Positions 22,905 to 31,710 are shown, counted from the stretch's first letter. The stretch is 64,000 bases of DNA from Pedobacter rhodius (GCF_027213645.1 NZ_JAPWGL010000007.1:54189-118188); one strand, 5' to 3'. The notes: generated by a model from the letters alone, not told the origin. Program-made: numbers and translations.

Positions 22905-24425
22905 ATGGCAATTGTAAATTCAATTTTCACCTGGTTAATGAAAAAGCGAATCCATCAGATTGAGCTTTTTATGAAATATCCATACGATGTTCAGGAAGAA
23001 TGGTTTCACAACCTGATAGGTAGTGCTGAAAATACAGAGTGGGGAAAGAAATATGATTACAAAACTATTTTAACAACCCAGCAGTATCAGGAACGGGTTC
23101 CGATTCAAAACTATGATACGCTTAAGCCATACATCGAGCGCATGCTCAATGGCGAGCAAAATATTCTCTGGCCATCTGATATAAAGTGGTTTGCAAAATC
23201 ATCGGGAACCACCAGCGATAGAAGTAAATTCATCCCGGTTTCTGAAGAATCTTTAGAAGAGTGCCATTTTAAAGGCGGGAAAGATATGCTTTCCATTTAT
23301 TGTAATAACCGGCCCGATAATCAGATGTTTACCGGAAAAGGGTTGGTTTTAGGTGGAAGTCATCAGGTTAATCAACTGAACGAAGATTGTTTTTACGGCG
23401 ATTTATCGGCCGTACTGATTAAAAATTTACCCATCTGGGCCGAATATTACCGAACGCCTGATATGTCCATTGCCCTGATGGATAATTATGAAATTAAAAT
23501 GGATAGGATGGCCGAAGCAACTATTCAGGAAAATGTAACCAGTATTTCTGGTGTGCCAACCTGGACAATTGTTCTGGCTAAAAAAGTTCTTGAATTAACA
23601 GGCAAGAAAAACTTACTTGAAGTTTGGCCAAATCTGGAGCTTTATGTTCACGGCGCTGTAAATTTCACCCCTTATCGCGAGCAGTTTAAACAGCTCATCC
23701 CATCAGCAGATATGTATTATTTGGAAACATATAATGCATCCGAAGGGTTTTTTGGTATTCAGGATCAGGATAATTCAGAAGAAATGCTTTTAATGCTCGA
23801 TTATGGTATTTTTTATGAGTTTATTCCAATGGAAAACATTGGGGAAGAAAATCCGAAAGCGTTATTGCTTGGCGAAGTAGAATTAAATAAAAATTACGCT
23901 ATCGTCATTTCCACCAATGGTGGTTTATGGCGGTATATGATTGGCGATACCATTCAGTTTACCTCTTTATCGCCTTACCGGATTAAAATTACCGGACGTA
24001 CAAAACACTTCATAAACGCCTTCGGCGAAGAAGTTATTATCGATAACGCAGAACAGGCGTTAACAAAAGCATGCTGCGCAACGGGTGCCGAGATTAAAGA
24101 TTATACGGCCGGGCCAATATACTTTAAGGGCGAAAAGGCCGGAGGGCACGAATGGATTATCGAGTTTGACAAGCAGCCTGATGATTTTGAAAGATTTATC
24201 GATGTAATGGACAATACTTTACGGGAAATAAATTCTGATTATGATGCAAAGCGCTTTAAGGATATGGCCTTATGTCGCCCGAAAGTTCATAATGTGCCGG
24301 AAAATACATTTTACGACTGGTTAAAAGCTAAAGATAAGCTGGGTGGGCAACACAAAGTTCCTCGTTTGGCCAATGAAAGAAAATACCTGGATGATATTTT
24401 GGATTTATTAAAATCCAGAGCGTAG
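22905..24425 (+). CDS. GH3 auxin-responsive promoter family protein
   Basis: 506 residues of the GH3 adenylating superfamily. Visible marks are WFAKSSGTTSDRSKFIPVS (ATP-binding P-loop-like stretch), YNASEGFFGIQ (adenine-binding region), and YRIKITGRTKHFINAFGEEVI near the C-terminal lid. Plant members conjugate amino acids to acyl hormones; the bacterial members have no settled function. It begins eight bases after lptB, so a link with the envelope is possible but unproven. No signal peptide or membrane segment. Confidence 0.9.
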   Translation: MAIVNSIFTWLMKKRIHQIELFMKYPYDVQEEWFHNLIGSAENTEWGKKYDYKTILTTQQYQERVPIQNYDTLKPYIERMLNGEQNILWPSDIKWFAKSSGTTSDRSKFIPVSEESLEECHFKGGKDMLSIYCNNRPDNQMFTGKGLVLGGSHQVNQLNEDCFYGDLSAVLIKNLPIWAEYYRTPDMSIALMDNYEIKMDRMAEATIQENVTSISGVPTWTIVLAKKVLELTGKKNLLEVWPNLELYVHGAVNFTPYREQFKQLIPSADMYYLETYNASEGFFGIQDQDNSEEMLLMLDYGIFYEFIPMENIGEENPKALLLGEVELNKNYAIVISTNGGLWRYMIGDTIQFTSLSPYRIKITGRTKHFINAFGEEVIIDNAEQALTKACCATGAEIKDYTAGPIYFKGEKAGGHEWIIEFDKQPDDFERFIDVMDNTLREINSDYDAKRFKDMALCRPKVHNVPENTFYDWLKAKDKLGGQHKVPRLANERKYLDDILDLLKSRA

Positions 24426-24462
24426 GTATTTTGTTGTTTAAATAATAAAATCGCTGAGAAAA

Positions 24463-24894
24463 ATGAAGTTGAACAGGCAAAAGATATTAGATTTCTTTAA
24501 AAAATCAGAAAGCAAGGCATCCGTTATACTTAATGATAAAACTAAAGCAAGCGATACCATTAAGGAAGCTTTAGGTAAAGCAGTTACAAATAAAGGTCAG
24601 CTGGAAGGCGTTTGGGCCAAAATGGTTTTGCTTTTTGCCATTGCCAAAGATTACGTTAACGGCGATTATACCGAAATTCCGAAACGCTCCATTATTGCCA
24701 TTCTTGGTGGCTTAATTTATTTTCTGTCTCCCATTGATGTTGTTCCTGATTTTGTACCTGTACTGGGTTTTATCGATGATGTTTTTGTGCTGAATCTGGT
24801 CTATAAACAAGTATTGAAAGATTTGGAGAAATATAAAATCTGGAAGGATGCTCAAATCAATTATATAGAAGATGCTGACGCAACAGAAATCTAG
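24463..24894 (+). CDS. DUF1232 (YkvA-like) membrane protein
   Basis: 143 residues. The first ~75 are soluble and lysine-rich. The core AILGGLIYFLSPIDVVPDFVPVLGFIDDVFVL is the DUF1232 signature, a short membrane-associated hairpin with the SPIDxxPD motif. Function unknown. It overlaps the next gene by 23 bases and follows the GH3-like gene by 37 bases, so it is probably part of the same transcript. Confidence 0.87.
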   Translation: MKLNRQKILDFFKKSESKASVILNDKTKASDTIKEALGKAVTNKGQLEGVWAKMVLLFAIAKDYVNGDYTEIPKRSIIAILGGLIYFLSPIDVVPDFVPVLGFIDDVFVLNLVYKQVLKDLEKYKIWKDAQINYIEDADATEI

Positions 24895-25198
24895 TGTTTT
24901 CGATTGGTTAAATCGACATTTTTTAAGCTGCCCTTTCAAGGCTCATTTTGGCATTGATTGCCCGGGCTGCGGTTTGCAGCGTTCCGTTTTAGCATTATTA
25001 AAAGGTAATTTACCCGAATCCTTTAGATTTTATCCAGCCACAATTCCACTTATTATTTTAATTATTTTCACAGTTATTCATCTTAAAGTAGATTTTAAGT
25101 TTGGAGCTCAGGTAATTAAATTGGTGTTTACAGGTATTGCAGTAATTATCTTAATCAATTACATTTACAAAATATACAACCATCTACTTATAAACTAA
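24872..25198 (+). CDS. DUF2752 family membrane protein
   Basis: 108 residues. The N-terminal CPFKAHFGIDCPGCGLQRS contains the DUF2752 signature CPGCGxxRS. Two or three membrane helices follow. Function unknown. Its start lies inside the 3' end of the DUF1232 gene, and a CCC-motif-type membrane protein follows after 10 bases, so the three form a unit. The conserved cysteines suggest metal or redox chemistry, but that is speculation. Confidence 0.87.
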   Translation: MLTQQKSSVFDWLNRHFLSCPFKAHFGIDCPGCGLQRSVLALLKGNLPESFRFYPATIPLIILIIFTVIHLKVDFKFGAQVIKLVFTGIAVIILINYIYKIYNHLLIN

Positions 25199-25208
25199 AA
25201 CATAATTT

Positions 25209-25673
25209 ATGTCTGACGAACAAGGAACGCCCCAAGAAAATCCGATTGAACCGATAAAAAATGATATTCCGGCAGTCGAACCTCTACAAACGCCCCCTGT
25301 AACACCTCCACCATTTCAGCAGCCACCGCCATTTGGCCAGTTTGGAAACGGAATGGGGCAACAAAATTTACCAAATGCAACTGCTGCATTGGTTTTAGGC
25401 ATTATCGCTATTCCTGCATGTTGTTTTTATGGAATATTCGGTTTGATATTTGGTATTATAGCTTGGGTACTTGGTGCAGGTGATGTAAATAAATACAAAT
25501 TAAATCCAGCATTTTATACTGAGTCATCCTATAAAAATGCTAAAGCAGGGAAGATTTGTGGGATGGTTGCTACAATTCTGAGTATTTTAACAATCGTATT
25601 TTTTGTGCTTGTTATCGTTGGTGCAATCACGAATCCTGAAATGTATGATAACTTCCTTAAAGGAATGAAATAG
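25209..25673 (+). CDS. CCC-motif/DUF4190-like membrane protein
   Basis: 154 residues. The N-terminal ~55 residues are a proline-rich, disordered cytoplasmic tail (PPPFQQPPPFGQFG). Two hydrophobic hairpins follow: LVLGIIAIPACCFYGIFGLIFGIIAWVLG, and the C-terminal one after the conserved KAGKICGMVATILS. This resembles the Bacteroidota 'CCC motif membrane protein' family and DUF4190. Only two adjacent cysteines are seen in the first helix. Function unknown. It closes the DUF1232-DUF2752 group. Confidence 0.75.
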   Translation: MSDEQGTPQENPIEPIKNDIPAVEPLQTPPVTPPPFQQPPPFGQFGNGMGQQNLPNATAALVLGIIAIPACCFYGIFGLIFGIIAWVLGAGDVNKYKLNPAFYTESSYKNAKAGKICGMVATILSILTIVFFVLVIVGAITNPEMYDNFLKGMK

Positions 25674-25732
25674 GACGCTGCTAATTTTACCTTAAAAATA
25701 TAAACCGAGGGGTTCATGCTGTTCGATTTTCT

Positions 25733-25740
25733 TATTTTTG
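25733..25740 (+). promoter_or_regulatory. -7 promoter element of bacilliredoxin gene
   Basis: TATTTTTG fits TAnnTTTG and lies 33 bases before ATG 25774. A TTG at 25738 opens the frame but falls inside this element, so the ATG is preferred. Confidence 0.55.
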
Positions 25741-25773
25741 TACTCTGAAATTGTAAATAAAAAACTAACGATA

Positions 25774-26184
25774 ATGTATCCAGAATATTTAGTAGAACCA
25801 ATGCGTAAGGAATTAACCAACGTAGGTTTTGAAGAATTAAAAAATGCACAAGATGTTGACCAAGCGATTAAAGGCGAAGGAACAGTTTTGGTTGTGGTAA
25901 ACTCAGTATGTGGTTGTGCGGCTGCAAATGCCCGCCCTGCAGCGAGAGCAGCAGCAGCACACGAAAAACACCCTGATAAATTGGTTACCGTTTTTGCCGG
26001 AATGGAAAAAGAAGCTGTAGACCAGGCCAGAAACTATATGATGCCTTTTCCGCCATCATCACCAGCAATGGCTTTATTTAAAGATGGTAAATTGGTTCAC
26101 ATGATTGAACGCCATCAGATTGAAGGCCGTCCGGCACAAATGATTGCTGATAACTTAATCGGCGCTTTTGAGCAATACTGTTAA
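25774..26184 (+). CDS. BrxA/BrxB family bacilliredoxin
   Basis: 136 residues from ATG 25774 (MYPEYLVEPMRKELTN). The CGC active site is C46-G-C48, within VNSVCGCAAANARPA. The family reduces mixed disulfides with bacillithiol in Firmicutes; Bacteroidota also carry it. The rest of the thioredoxin-like fold is intact (PPSSPAMALFKDGKLVHMIERHQIEG). Single gene. Confidence 0.93.
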   Translation: MYPEYLVEPMRKELTNVGFEELKNAQDVDQAIKGEGTVLVVVNSVCGCAAANARPAARAAAAHEKHPDKLVTVFAGMEKEAVDQARNYMMPFPPSSPAMALFKDGKLVHMIERHQIEGRPAQMIADNLIGAFEQYC

Positions 26185-26202
26185 GAAAAAAGATTCCACA
26201 GA

Positions 26203-26262
26203 TTTAAATGATTGCACTGATATTTACTTTGTGAATCGGTGTAATCATTTAAAGATCTTTTT
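26203..26262. terminator. Bidirectional terminator-like inverted repeat
   Basis: TTTAAATGATT plus GCACTGAT (26203-26221) pairs with ATCGGTGT plus AATCATTTAAA (26235-26253), a 19-base stem with a few G-U or mismatched steps. T-rich sequence follows and A-rich sequence precedes it. It separates two convergent genes. It also belongs to an 'ATCTGTG...GTAATC' word family seen at 32391, 38550 and 44183. Confidence 0.6.
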
Positions 26263-26274
26263 AATCTGTGCTAA

Positions 26275-27075
26275 CTAAAAATCTTTATTAAGTAACTTTT
26301 CAAGTTCTCCGAACGAAACATTCATCCTTACCCTGCCTTGTTTTGCATAAGATATTTCACCTGTTTCTTCTGAAATGATTACCGCAACGGCATCAGTTGT
26401 TTCCGAAACGCCAATACCGGCCCTATGCCTCAAACCAAATTGCGATGGCAGCTGGTCATTATCGGTTAACGGTAAAATGCAGCTGGCACTTTTAATCTTA
26501 TTTTCTGAAATAACAACTGCGCCATCATGCAGCGGGCTATTCTTTTGAAATATGCTTTCGAGTAATCGCTTAGATATTTTGGCATCAACAACTTCGCAAC
26601 TATTGGCGAAGAATTGTTCATCATAAAACTTTACAAAAACCATTAATGCCCCGGTTCGGGTTTTCTTCATGGTTTTGCAGGCATCAATAATTGGTTTTAT
26701 ACGGGTTAAGTTATTGCGCTCGATTTCTTTACGGCCGAATAAATAACCCCACCACGCTTTGTTTTTCTGTAAAAAAGCGTTTTTTCCGATAAGTAAAAGA
26801 AATCGCCTGATTTCGGGATGAAAAATAACGATTAGTGCAATGATGCCAACACTCATAAATTTTTCTATGATTGTCGTCAGCAGCTTCATGTGCAGAATGT
26901 CTACAACTTTGTAAAACACCGCAATAATCAGCATACCAACCAAAAGATTTACGGCTAATGTATTGCGAATGAGTGTATAAACGTAATAAATCAGAAGTGC
27001 AACCAGCACAATATCTACAACATCGGTTACCGTGAATTTTACAAAATCGAAGTCTAATCCTTTCATTAGGGACAA
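26275..27075 (-). CDS. cdaA: Diadenylate cyclase CdaA
   Basis: Makes the second messenger cyclic di-AMP from two ATP. 266 residues: three N-terminal membrane helices within the first ~85 residues, then the DAC domain with DGA at 184-186 and RHR at 216-218, the catalytic motifs. Length fits the CdaA class. In Bacteroidota cdaA often lies close to folP, as here (480 bases apart on the same strand). A degenerate ~70-base tandem repeat lies directly upstream of its start. Confidence 0.95.
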   Translation of the reverse strand: MSLMKGLDFDFVKFTVTDVVDIVLVALLIYYVYTLIRNTLAVNLLVGMLIIAVFYKVVDILHMKLLTTIIEKFMSVGIIALIVIFHPEIRRFLLLIGKNAFLQKNKAWWGYLFGRKEIERNNLTRIKPIIDACKTMKKTRTGALMVFVKFYDEQFFANSCEVVDAKISKRLLESIFQKNSPLHDGAVVISENKIKSASCILPLTDNDQLPSQFGLRHRAGIGVSETTDAVAVIISEETGEISYAKQGRVRMNVSFGELEKLLNKDF

Positions 27076-27084
27076 GATAGCAAA

Positions 27085-27295
27085 TAATGGTTAATTGTTT
27101 AAATTGTCTGAAATGGTTAATCGTTTAAATTGTAAAATTGGTTAACTGTTTTAAAGGGACAATAATTGCACGAAGTAGCAAACAGGTTAATCGTTTAAAT
27201 TGAAAAAATGGTTAACTGTTTTCAAGGGCTAATAATTGTACGAAGTTGCAAACAGGCTAATCGTTCAAATTGTAAAATAGGTTAATCGTGCATGT
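27085..27295. repeat. Degenerate tandem repeat, ~70-base period
   Basis: The word GGTTAATCGTTTAAATTG recurs near 27114, 27184 and (as GGCTAATCGTTCAAATTG) 27254, so the period is 70 bases. A half-unit GGTTAATTGTTTAAATTG lies at 27089. Between them GGTTAACTGTTTT, CAATAATTG/TAATAATTG and CACGAAGTAGC/TACGAAGTTGC words also repeat. It occupies the region just upstream of cdaA. Confidence 0.75.
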
Positions 27296-27554
27296 GAGCG
27301 GCATTGAAATATCTATTTGTTTTTGAGCATTGAATTACGCAAAGCTTATTTGTTCGTTCATCAAGCCTCTGTCTAAAAACATATTCTTCGTTGGTGACGT
27401 ATTCGAGATCTAAAGCGCCGATCAAATGAATAAACATGCATCATAATTAAATTTAAGTTTTAATCATTGGATGTAATTAGACATAGGAATATTTAATATG
27501 AATTTAACAAATTAATTCTTAGCTAACATATTAATTGATTAAACAATTCGGTAA
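27296..27554. other. Rest of folP-cdaA gap
   Basis: No open frame of note. The sequence is AT-rich with several TTAATTAAC/AATTAATT words near 27510-27560, just downstream of the folP stop. No clear terminator was recognised. Confidence 0.3.
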
Positions 27555-28409
27555 TTAACCAATTAGCCTTTCAACCAGCTTCAAACACTCAACCGCTTCC
27601 TTAACATCATGAACCCTCAAAATTTTTGCACCTTTTTGCAACGCAATTGTGTTAAGCACGGTTGTACCGTTTAGGGCTTCGGCGGCCGTGTTCTTTAAAA
27701 CTTTATGAATCATCCCCTTCCTGGAAAAGCCAACCAAGACAGGAAGATTGAAAATTTTAAAATCCTGTAACTGACCCAATAATTCGTAATTGTGTTCAAT
27801 TGCTTTTCCGAACCCAAAACCCGGATCAAGTATTAAATCATGAACTTTTAGTGCCTTTAAAATTGAAATTTTCTTTGCGAGGTAATCAATAACATCGAGC
27901 AAAACATTGTTATAAACGGGGTTTTGCTGCATGTTTTGCGGTGTGCCCTGCATGTGCATGAAAATGTAGGGTACCTGTAACCTGGCAACGGTTTCAAACA
28001 TTTTATCGTCCATGTCGCCCGCAGCGATATCATTAATTAGATGCGCTCCGGCTCGGATTGTTTCTTCAGCAACTTTTGCCCTGAATGTGTCTATGGAAAT
28101 TATTGCCTCTGGAAGGTTTTTATTCAAAGCCTGAATTATAGGTACTAACCTAAAAAGCTCTTCATCTTCCGAAATGTCTTTTGCACCGGGTCTTGAAGAA
28201 TAGCCGCCGATATCGATAAAAGATGCACCCTCATTTAAAAACTGCTCTGTTTTGCGTAGTGCTTCATCAACAGAACTTGTTCGGCTGTTACTGTAAAAAG
28301 AATCCGGTGTAATGTTTAATATTCCCATCACTTTTGGAGTACTCAAATCAAAGACTTTTCCTTTTATATTCAGGCTTTGTTTTGCTTCAAAAAAGTTTTT
28401 TTCTGCCAT
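27555..28409 (-). CDS. folP: Dihydropteroate synthase
   Basis: Folate enzyme joining 4-aminobenzoate to dihydropterin pyrophosphate; the sulfonamide target. 284 residues of TIM barrel. Marks: VMGILNITPDSFY near the N-terminus, IDIGGYSSRPGA, SIDTFRAKVAEE, HLINDIAAGD, FIFMHMQGTPQNMQ, LILDPGFGFGK, VGFSRKGMI, and the final LRVHDVKEAVE. All pterin and pABA sites look intact. Transcribed towards cdaA. Confidence 0.96.
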   Translation of the reverse strand: MAEKNFFEAKQSLNIKGKVFDLSTPKVMGILNITPDSFYSNSRTSSVDEALRKTEQFLNEGASFIDIGGYSSRPGAKDISEDEELFRLVPIIQALNKNLPEAIISIDTFRAKVAEETIRAGAHLINDIAAGDMDDKMFETVARLQVPYIFMHMQGTPQNMQQNPVYNNVLLDVIDYLAKKISILKALKVHDLILDPGFGFGKAIEHNYELLGQLQDFKIFNLPVLVGFSRKGMIHKVLKNTAAEALNGTTVLNTIALQKGAKILRVHDVKEAVECLKLVERLIG

Positions 28410-28501
28410 ATTAAACCCTTTCGGGATTTGGGTTTCGCTTTAAAAATGTATCTTTAGCTTTCGTTTTTTCTAAACAAAAATACATTAAAACTAAATAATT
28501 A

Positions 28502-29053
28502 TTGGCTTTGGCACAAACAAATACCACTACCGAATTTGATGATGTGATTGCAGTTTGCAGATCCTTATTCCTTAAAAAAACTAAAGATTACGGCACCGCA
28601 TGGCGCATTTTGAGGCCAAGTTCTATTACCGACCAGATTTTTATTAAAGCCCAGCGCATCCGTACTCTAGAAGAGAAAAAAGTTAGTTTAGTGGGCGAGG
28701 GCATAACTTCTGAATATATCGGCATTATTAATTATTGCGTTATTGCCATGATGCAGTTGGAGTTGACAGAAAATGACCCGACAGAAATGCCTTTTGAAAT
28801 TGTTCAGGATTTGTTTGAAGCAAAAGTTCAGGAAACTAAAGACCTAATGTTTGCGAAAAATCACGATTACGGCGAAGCCTGGAGAGATATGCGCATCAGT
28901 TCGTTAACAGATCTAATTTTGATGAAAATTTTCCGTGTTAAACAGATTGAAGATAATGAAGGACAAACATTAGCTTCAGAAGGTGTACACGCAAATTACC
29001 AGGATATGTTAAACTATTCTGTATTTGCATTGATTAAACTTGGCGTAAAATAG
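28502..29053 (+). CDS. DUF1599 protein with internal duplication
   Basis: 183 residues made of two copies of one ~75-residue domain. Copy 1 has KTKDYGTAWRILRPSSITDQI and copy 2 has KNHDYGEAWRDMRISSLTDLI (each just over 20; key shared residues are DYG, AWR, SS and TD). Each copy ends in an NY-V-A-L helix. The domain is DUF1599, which has been linked to nucleotide metabolism. Function is not established. The only plausible start is TTG at 28502: a TAA lies two codons upstream and no ATG occurs early. The stop touches the ATG of the next gene, so the two are translationally coupled. Confidence 0.87.
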   Translation: MALAQTNTTTEFDDVIAVCRSLFLKKTKDYGTAWRILRPSSITDQIFIKAQRIRTLEEKKVSLVGEGITSEYIGIINYCVIAMMQLELTENDPTEMPFEIVQDLFEAKVQETKDLMFAKNHDYGEAWRDMRISSLTDLILMKIFRVKQIEDNEGQTLASEGVHANYQDMLNYSVFALIKLGVK

Positions 29054-30205
29054 ATGAAAAACATAGCTTTAACCTTTTCGAGAATTTTTGTAGGTGTATT
29101 ATTTATCTTTTCAGGATTAATAAAAGCAAATGATCCATTAGGTTTTGGCTACAAACTTCAGGAGTATTTTGAAGTTTTTCATATGGATTTTTTAAGTCCG
29201 ATAGCAACAGGAATTGCCATTTTGCTTTGTACACTGGAAATTGTTTTAGGGGCTTTACTCTTATTTGGTTTTTTGGGAAAAAAAGTCGCTTGGGGATTAC
29301 TTTTGTTGATTATCTTCTTTACCCTGTTAACATTCGTTTCTGCATTTTTTAAAGTGGTAACCAGTTGCGGTTGTTTTGGTGATGCAATTCCATTAACGCC
29401 TTGGCAATCGTTTAGTAAAGACTTGATTCTATTGGTGCTAATCGTCTATATTTTTCTGAAAAAAGATTTAATTCAGCCTGCCTTTAAAAAGGCTTCTACA
29501 CAAAGAAATTTGACTGTAGTTGTGGTGATAATTTCTCTATTATTCGGTTTATACACGTATAATTTTTTACCTGTTATTGATTTTCTCCCATATAAAGTTG
29601 GTGCGCATATCCCTTCCTTAATGGTTATCCCACCGGGCGAAAAACCAGATGAATTTCAAATCATGTATCACCTTAAAAATAAAGCGACGAAAGCCGAAAA
29701 AGATATGAGTGATAAGGATTACCTCAAAACAGAAATCTGGAAAGATAATAATTGGGAAATTGTTGGCGAACCAACCAAAACATTGGTTAAAAAAGGCTAT
29801 GATCCGAAAATTAAAGATCTCATCATAACCGATGCTTCGGGAACGGATTATACAAAAGAGCTAATCGAAAATCCTTATTACAGTTTGGTTTTTGTTGCCT
29901 ATAGTTTAAACGATACAAACGCAAAAGCCATTGGCGATTTAAATGCGCTGGCAATGAACGCAACACAGCAATTTAATATCCGCACGGTTTTACTTACTTC
30001 GAATTCTGCAGCTGATGCAGCGCGATTTATTAAGAAAAACAATTTGTTTTCAGAGGTTTTTTATGCCGATGCTGTACCTCTAAAAAGTATGGTTCGTGCT
30101 AACCCGGGCATTTTACTTTTAAAAAACGGCGTTGTTATTAATAAATGGCATTTTCACAATGTGCCCACTTTCGAGCAGTTAAGCAGTAAATATTTCAATA
30201 AATAA
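29054..30205 (+). CDS. BT_3928-like DoxX/MauE-type membrane protein
   Basis: 383 residues. The N-terminal ~140 residues are a four-helix DoxX/MauE-like membrane domain with a TSCGCFGDAIPLTPWQS motif, the loop seen in MauE-type and related proteins. A further helix near 160 leads to a periplasmic C-terminal domain ending in a thioredoxin-like segment (LLLKNGVVINKWHF) without a CxxC. It is the 'BT_3928 family' of Bacteroidota, commonly next to DUF1599 as here. Possible role in redox or disulfide handling; unproven. Confidence 0.85.
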   Translation: MKNIALTFSRIFVGVLFIFSGLIKANDPLGFGYKLQEYFEVFHMDFLSPIATGIAILLCTLEIVLGALLLFGFLGKKVAWGLLLLIIFFTLLTFVSAFFKVVTSCGCFGDAIPLTPWQSFSKDLILLVLIVYIFLKKDLIQPAFKKASTQRNLTVVVVIISLLFGLYTYNFLPVIDFLPYKVGAHIPSLMVIPPGEKPDEFQIMYHLKNKATKAEKDMSDKDYLKTEIWKDNNWEIVGEPTKTLVKKGYDPKIKDLIITDASGTDYTKELIENPYYSLVFVAYSLNDTNAKAIGDLNALAMNATQQFNIRTVLLTSNSAADAARFIKKNNLFSEVFYADAVPLKSMVRANPGILLLKNGVVINKWHFHNVPTFEQLSSKYFNK

Positions 30206-30209
30206 ATAA

Positions 30210-31265
30210 ATGTTAGCCTATACCATAAAAAAACTCTTGTACGGATTACTGGTTATGGCCGGTGTGGTACTTGTTGTTTTTGTATTGTTTAATATTTTAC
30301 CCGGCGACCCGGCCAGAATGACGATGGGGCAGCGTGCTGATGTTCAATCGCTGGAAGCGGTTAGAAAAGAATTTGGTTTAGACAAATCGAAGCCGGTTCA
30401 ATTCATTTTATATGTAAATGATTTATCGCCAGTTAGCCTGGTCGATAATGATAGCATCGCTCAAAAGAAATATCATTTTGCGAAGCTGATTAACTTCGAT
30501 AAAAAAGCACTAGTACTAAAATGGCCATATCTTCGAAGTTCGTATCAAACCAAAAGAGATGTAACTGCCATACTTTCTGAAACCGTTCCGAATACATTTA
30601 TCCTGGCGCTAACGGCTATGATTTTTGCAACCATCATCGGTGTATTTTTAGGTGTACTCTCTGCGGTTTACAAAGATTCATGGATTGATAAATCTGCAAA
30701 TGCATTTGCAATTCTGGGTATCTCAGCACCATCTTTCTTTGCAGGAATTATTATTGCATGGCTGTTCGGCTTTGTTTTGAGCAATTACACCGGATTAAGA
30801 ATGAGTGGAAGTTTATACAGCTACGACCCTTTCAAGGGCGAAATATTGACGCTTAGAAATTTGTGGCTGCCCATGATAACTTTGGGATTAAGGCCGTTGG
30901 CCATTATTGTTCAGTTAACCCGAAGTGCGATGCTTGATGTTTTAGCACAGGATTATATCCGTACTGCCCGGGCAAAAGGACTGGGTAGAAACGCGATTAT
31001 TTATAAACATGCTCTGAAAAATGCAATGAATCCGGTAATAACTGCTATTTCTGGTTGGTTTGCTTCTTTATTGGCCGGGTCATTTTTTGTTGAATATATA
31101 TTTGGCTATAATGGTTTGGGCAGGACAACGGTTACCGCCCTCGAAATGTCGGATTTTCCCGTCGTAATGGGCTCTATTTTATTTATTGCCTTTGTATTCG
31201 TTGTAATTAATATTCTGGTCGATATTCTTTATGCATACGTTGACCCGAGGGTGAAATTAGCTTAA
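30210..31265 (+). CDS. DppB-type ABC transporter permease (orphan)
   Basis: 351 residues. N-terminal helix and MLAYTIKKLLYGLLVMAG, then FNILPGDPARMTMGQRAD, six membrane helices, and the EAA-type loop DYIRTARAKGLGRNAIIYKHALKNA, all typical of the DppB/OppB permease family. No substrate-binding protein, second permease or ATPase gene is near, so partners must be encoded elsewhere. Between the first helix and the core, an ~85-residue insert carries a KYHFAKLINFDKKALVLKWP stretch, as in Bacteroidota members. Likely peptide or nickel uptake; substrate unknown. Confidence 0.88.
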   Translation: MLAYTIKKLLYGLLVMAGVVLVVFVLFNILPGDPARMTMGQRADVQSLEAVRKEFGLDKSKPVQFILYVNDLSPVSLVDNDSIAQKKYHFAKLINFDKKALVLKWPYLRSSYQTKRDVTAILSETVPNTFILALTAMIFATIIGVFLGVLSAVYKDSWIDKSANAFAILGISAPSFFAGIIIAWLFGFVLSNYTGLRMSGSLYSYDPFKGEILTLRNLWLPMITLGLRPLAIIVQLTRSAMLDVLAQDYIRTARAKGLGRNAIIYKHALKNAMNPVITAISGWFASLLAGSFFVEYIFGYNGLGRTTVTALEMSDFPVVMGSILFIAFVFVVINILVDILYAYVDPRVKLA

Positions 31266-31266
31266 T

Positions 31267-31710
31267 ATGGTAGATGAATTTATTACCTATACAGAACTCG
31301 CCGATAAAAAGGTGATGGAAGCATTCGTCAGTTCTGATTTACATATGCCAGAAGCAGAACGATTATTTAGTCATGTATTAAATGCGCAGCATATTTGGGC
31401 AAAACGTATCTCAGGTGAGGCGGTCATTTATGATGTTTGGCAGGAACATAAAAAGGAAAATTTTAACCGTATCTCCTTAAATAATTTCAAACTTATCCAT
31501 GCTTGCCTGGCAACAAAAAACTTTGACGAAGTTCTTGTGTACAAAAACTCAAAAGGTGAGGAATTTAAAAATACCGTTGGCGAAATGTTTTTACATATGC
31601 TTAATCATTCTACTTATCATCGGGGGCAAATAATTACCTTGCTTAAAAATAGTGGGATTGAACCTCCCGTAACGGATTACATTATTTTTAAACGTACAAA
31701 TCTCTTATGA
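31267..31710 (+). CDS. DinB family protein
   Basis: 147 residues, a four-helix bundle with the DinB metal-site pattern: HVLNAQHIWAKRISG near residues 37-51 and HMLNHSTYHRGQI near 115-127, where histidines would hold a metal. The family (also YfiT-like) includes thiol-dependent transferases, so a bacillithiol-linked role is possible given the bacilliredoxin gene nearby, but this is inference. Starts one base after the permease stop. Confidence 0.87.
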   Translation: MVDEFITYTELADKKVMEAFVSSDLHMPEAERLFSHVLNAQHIWAKRISGEAVIYDVWQEHKKENFNRISLNNFKLIHACLATKNFDEVLVYKNSKGEEFKNTVGEMFLHMLNHSTYHRGQIITLLKNSGIEPPVTDYIIFKRTNLL

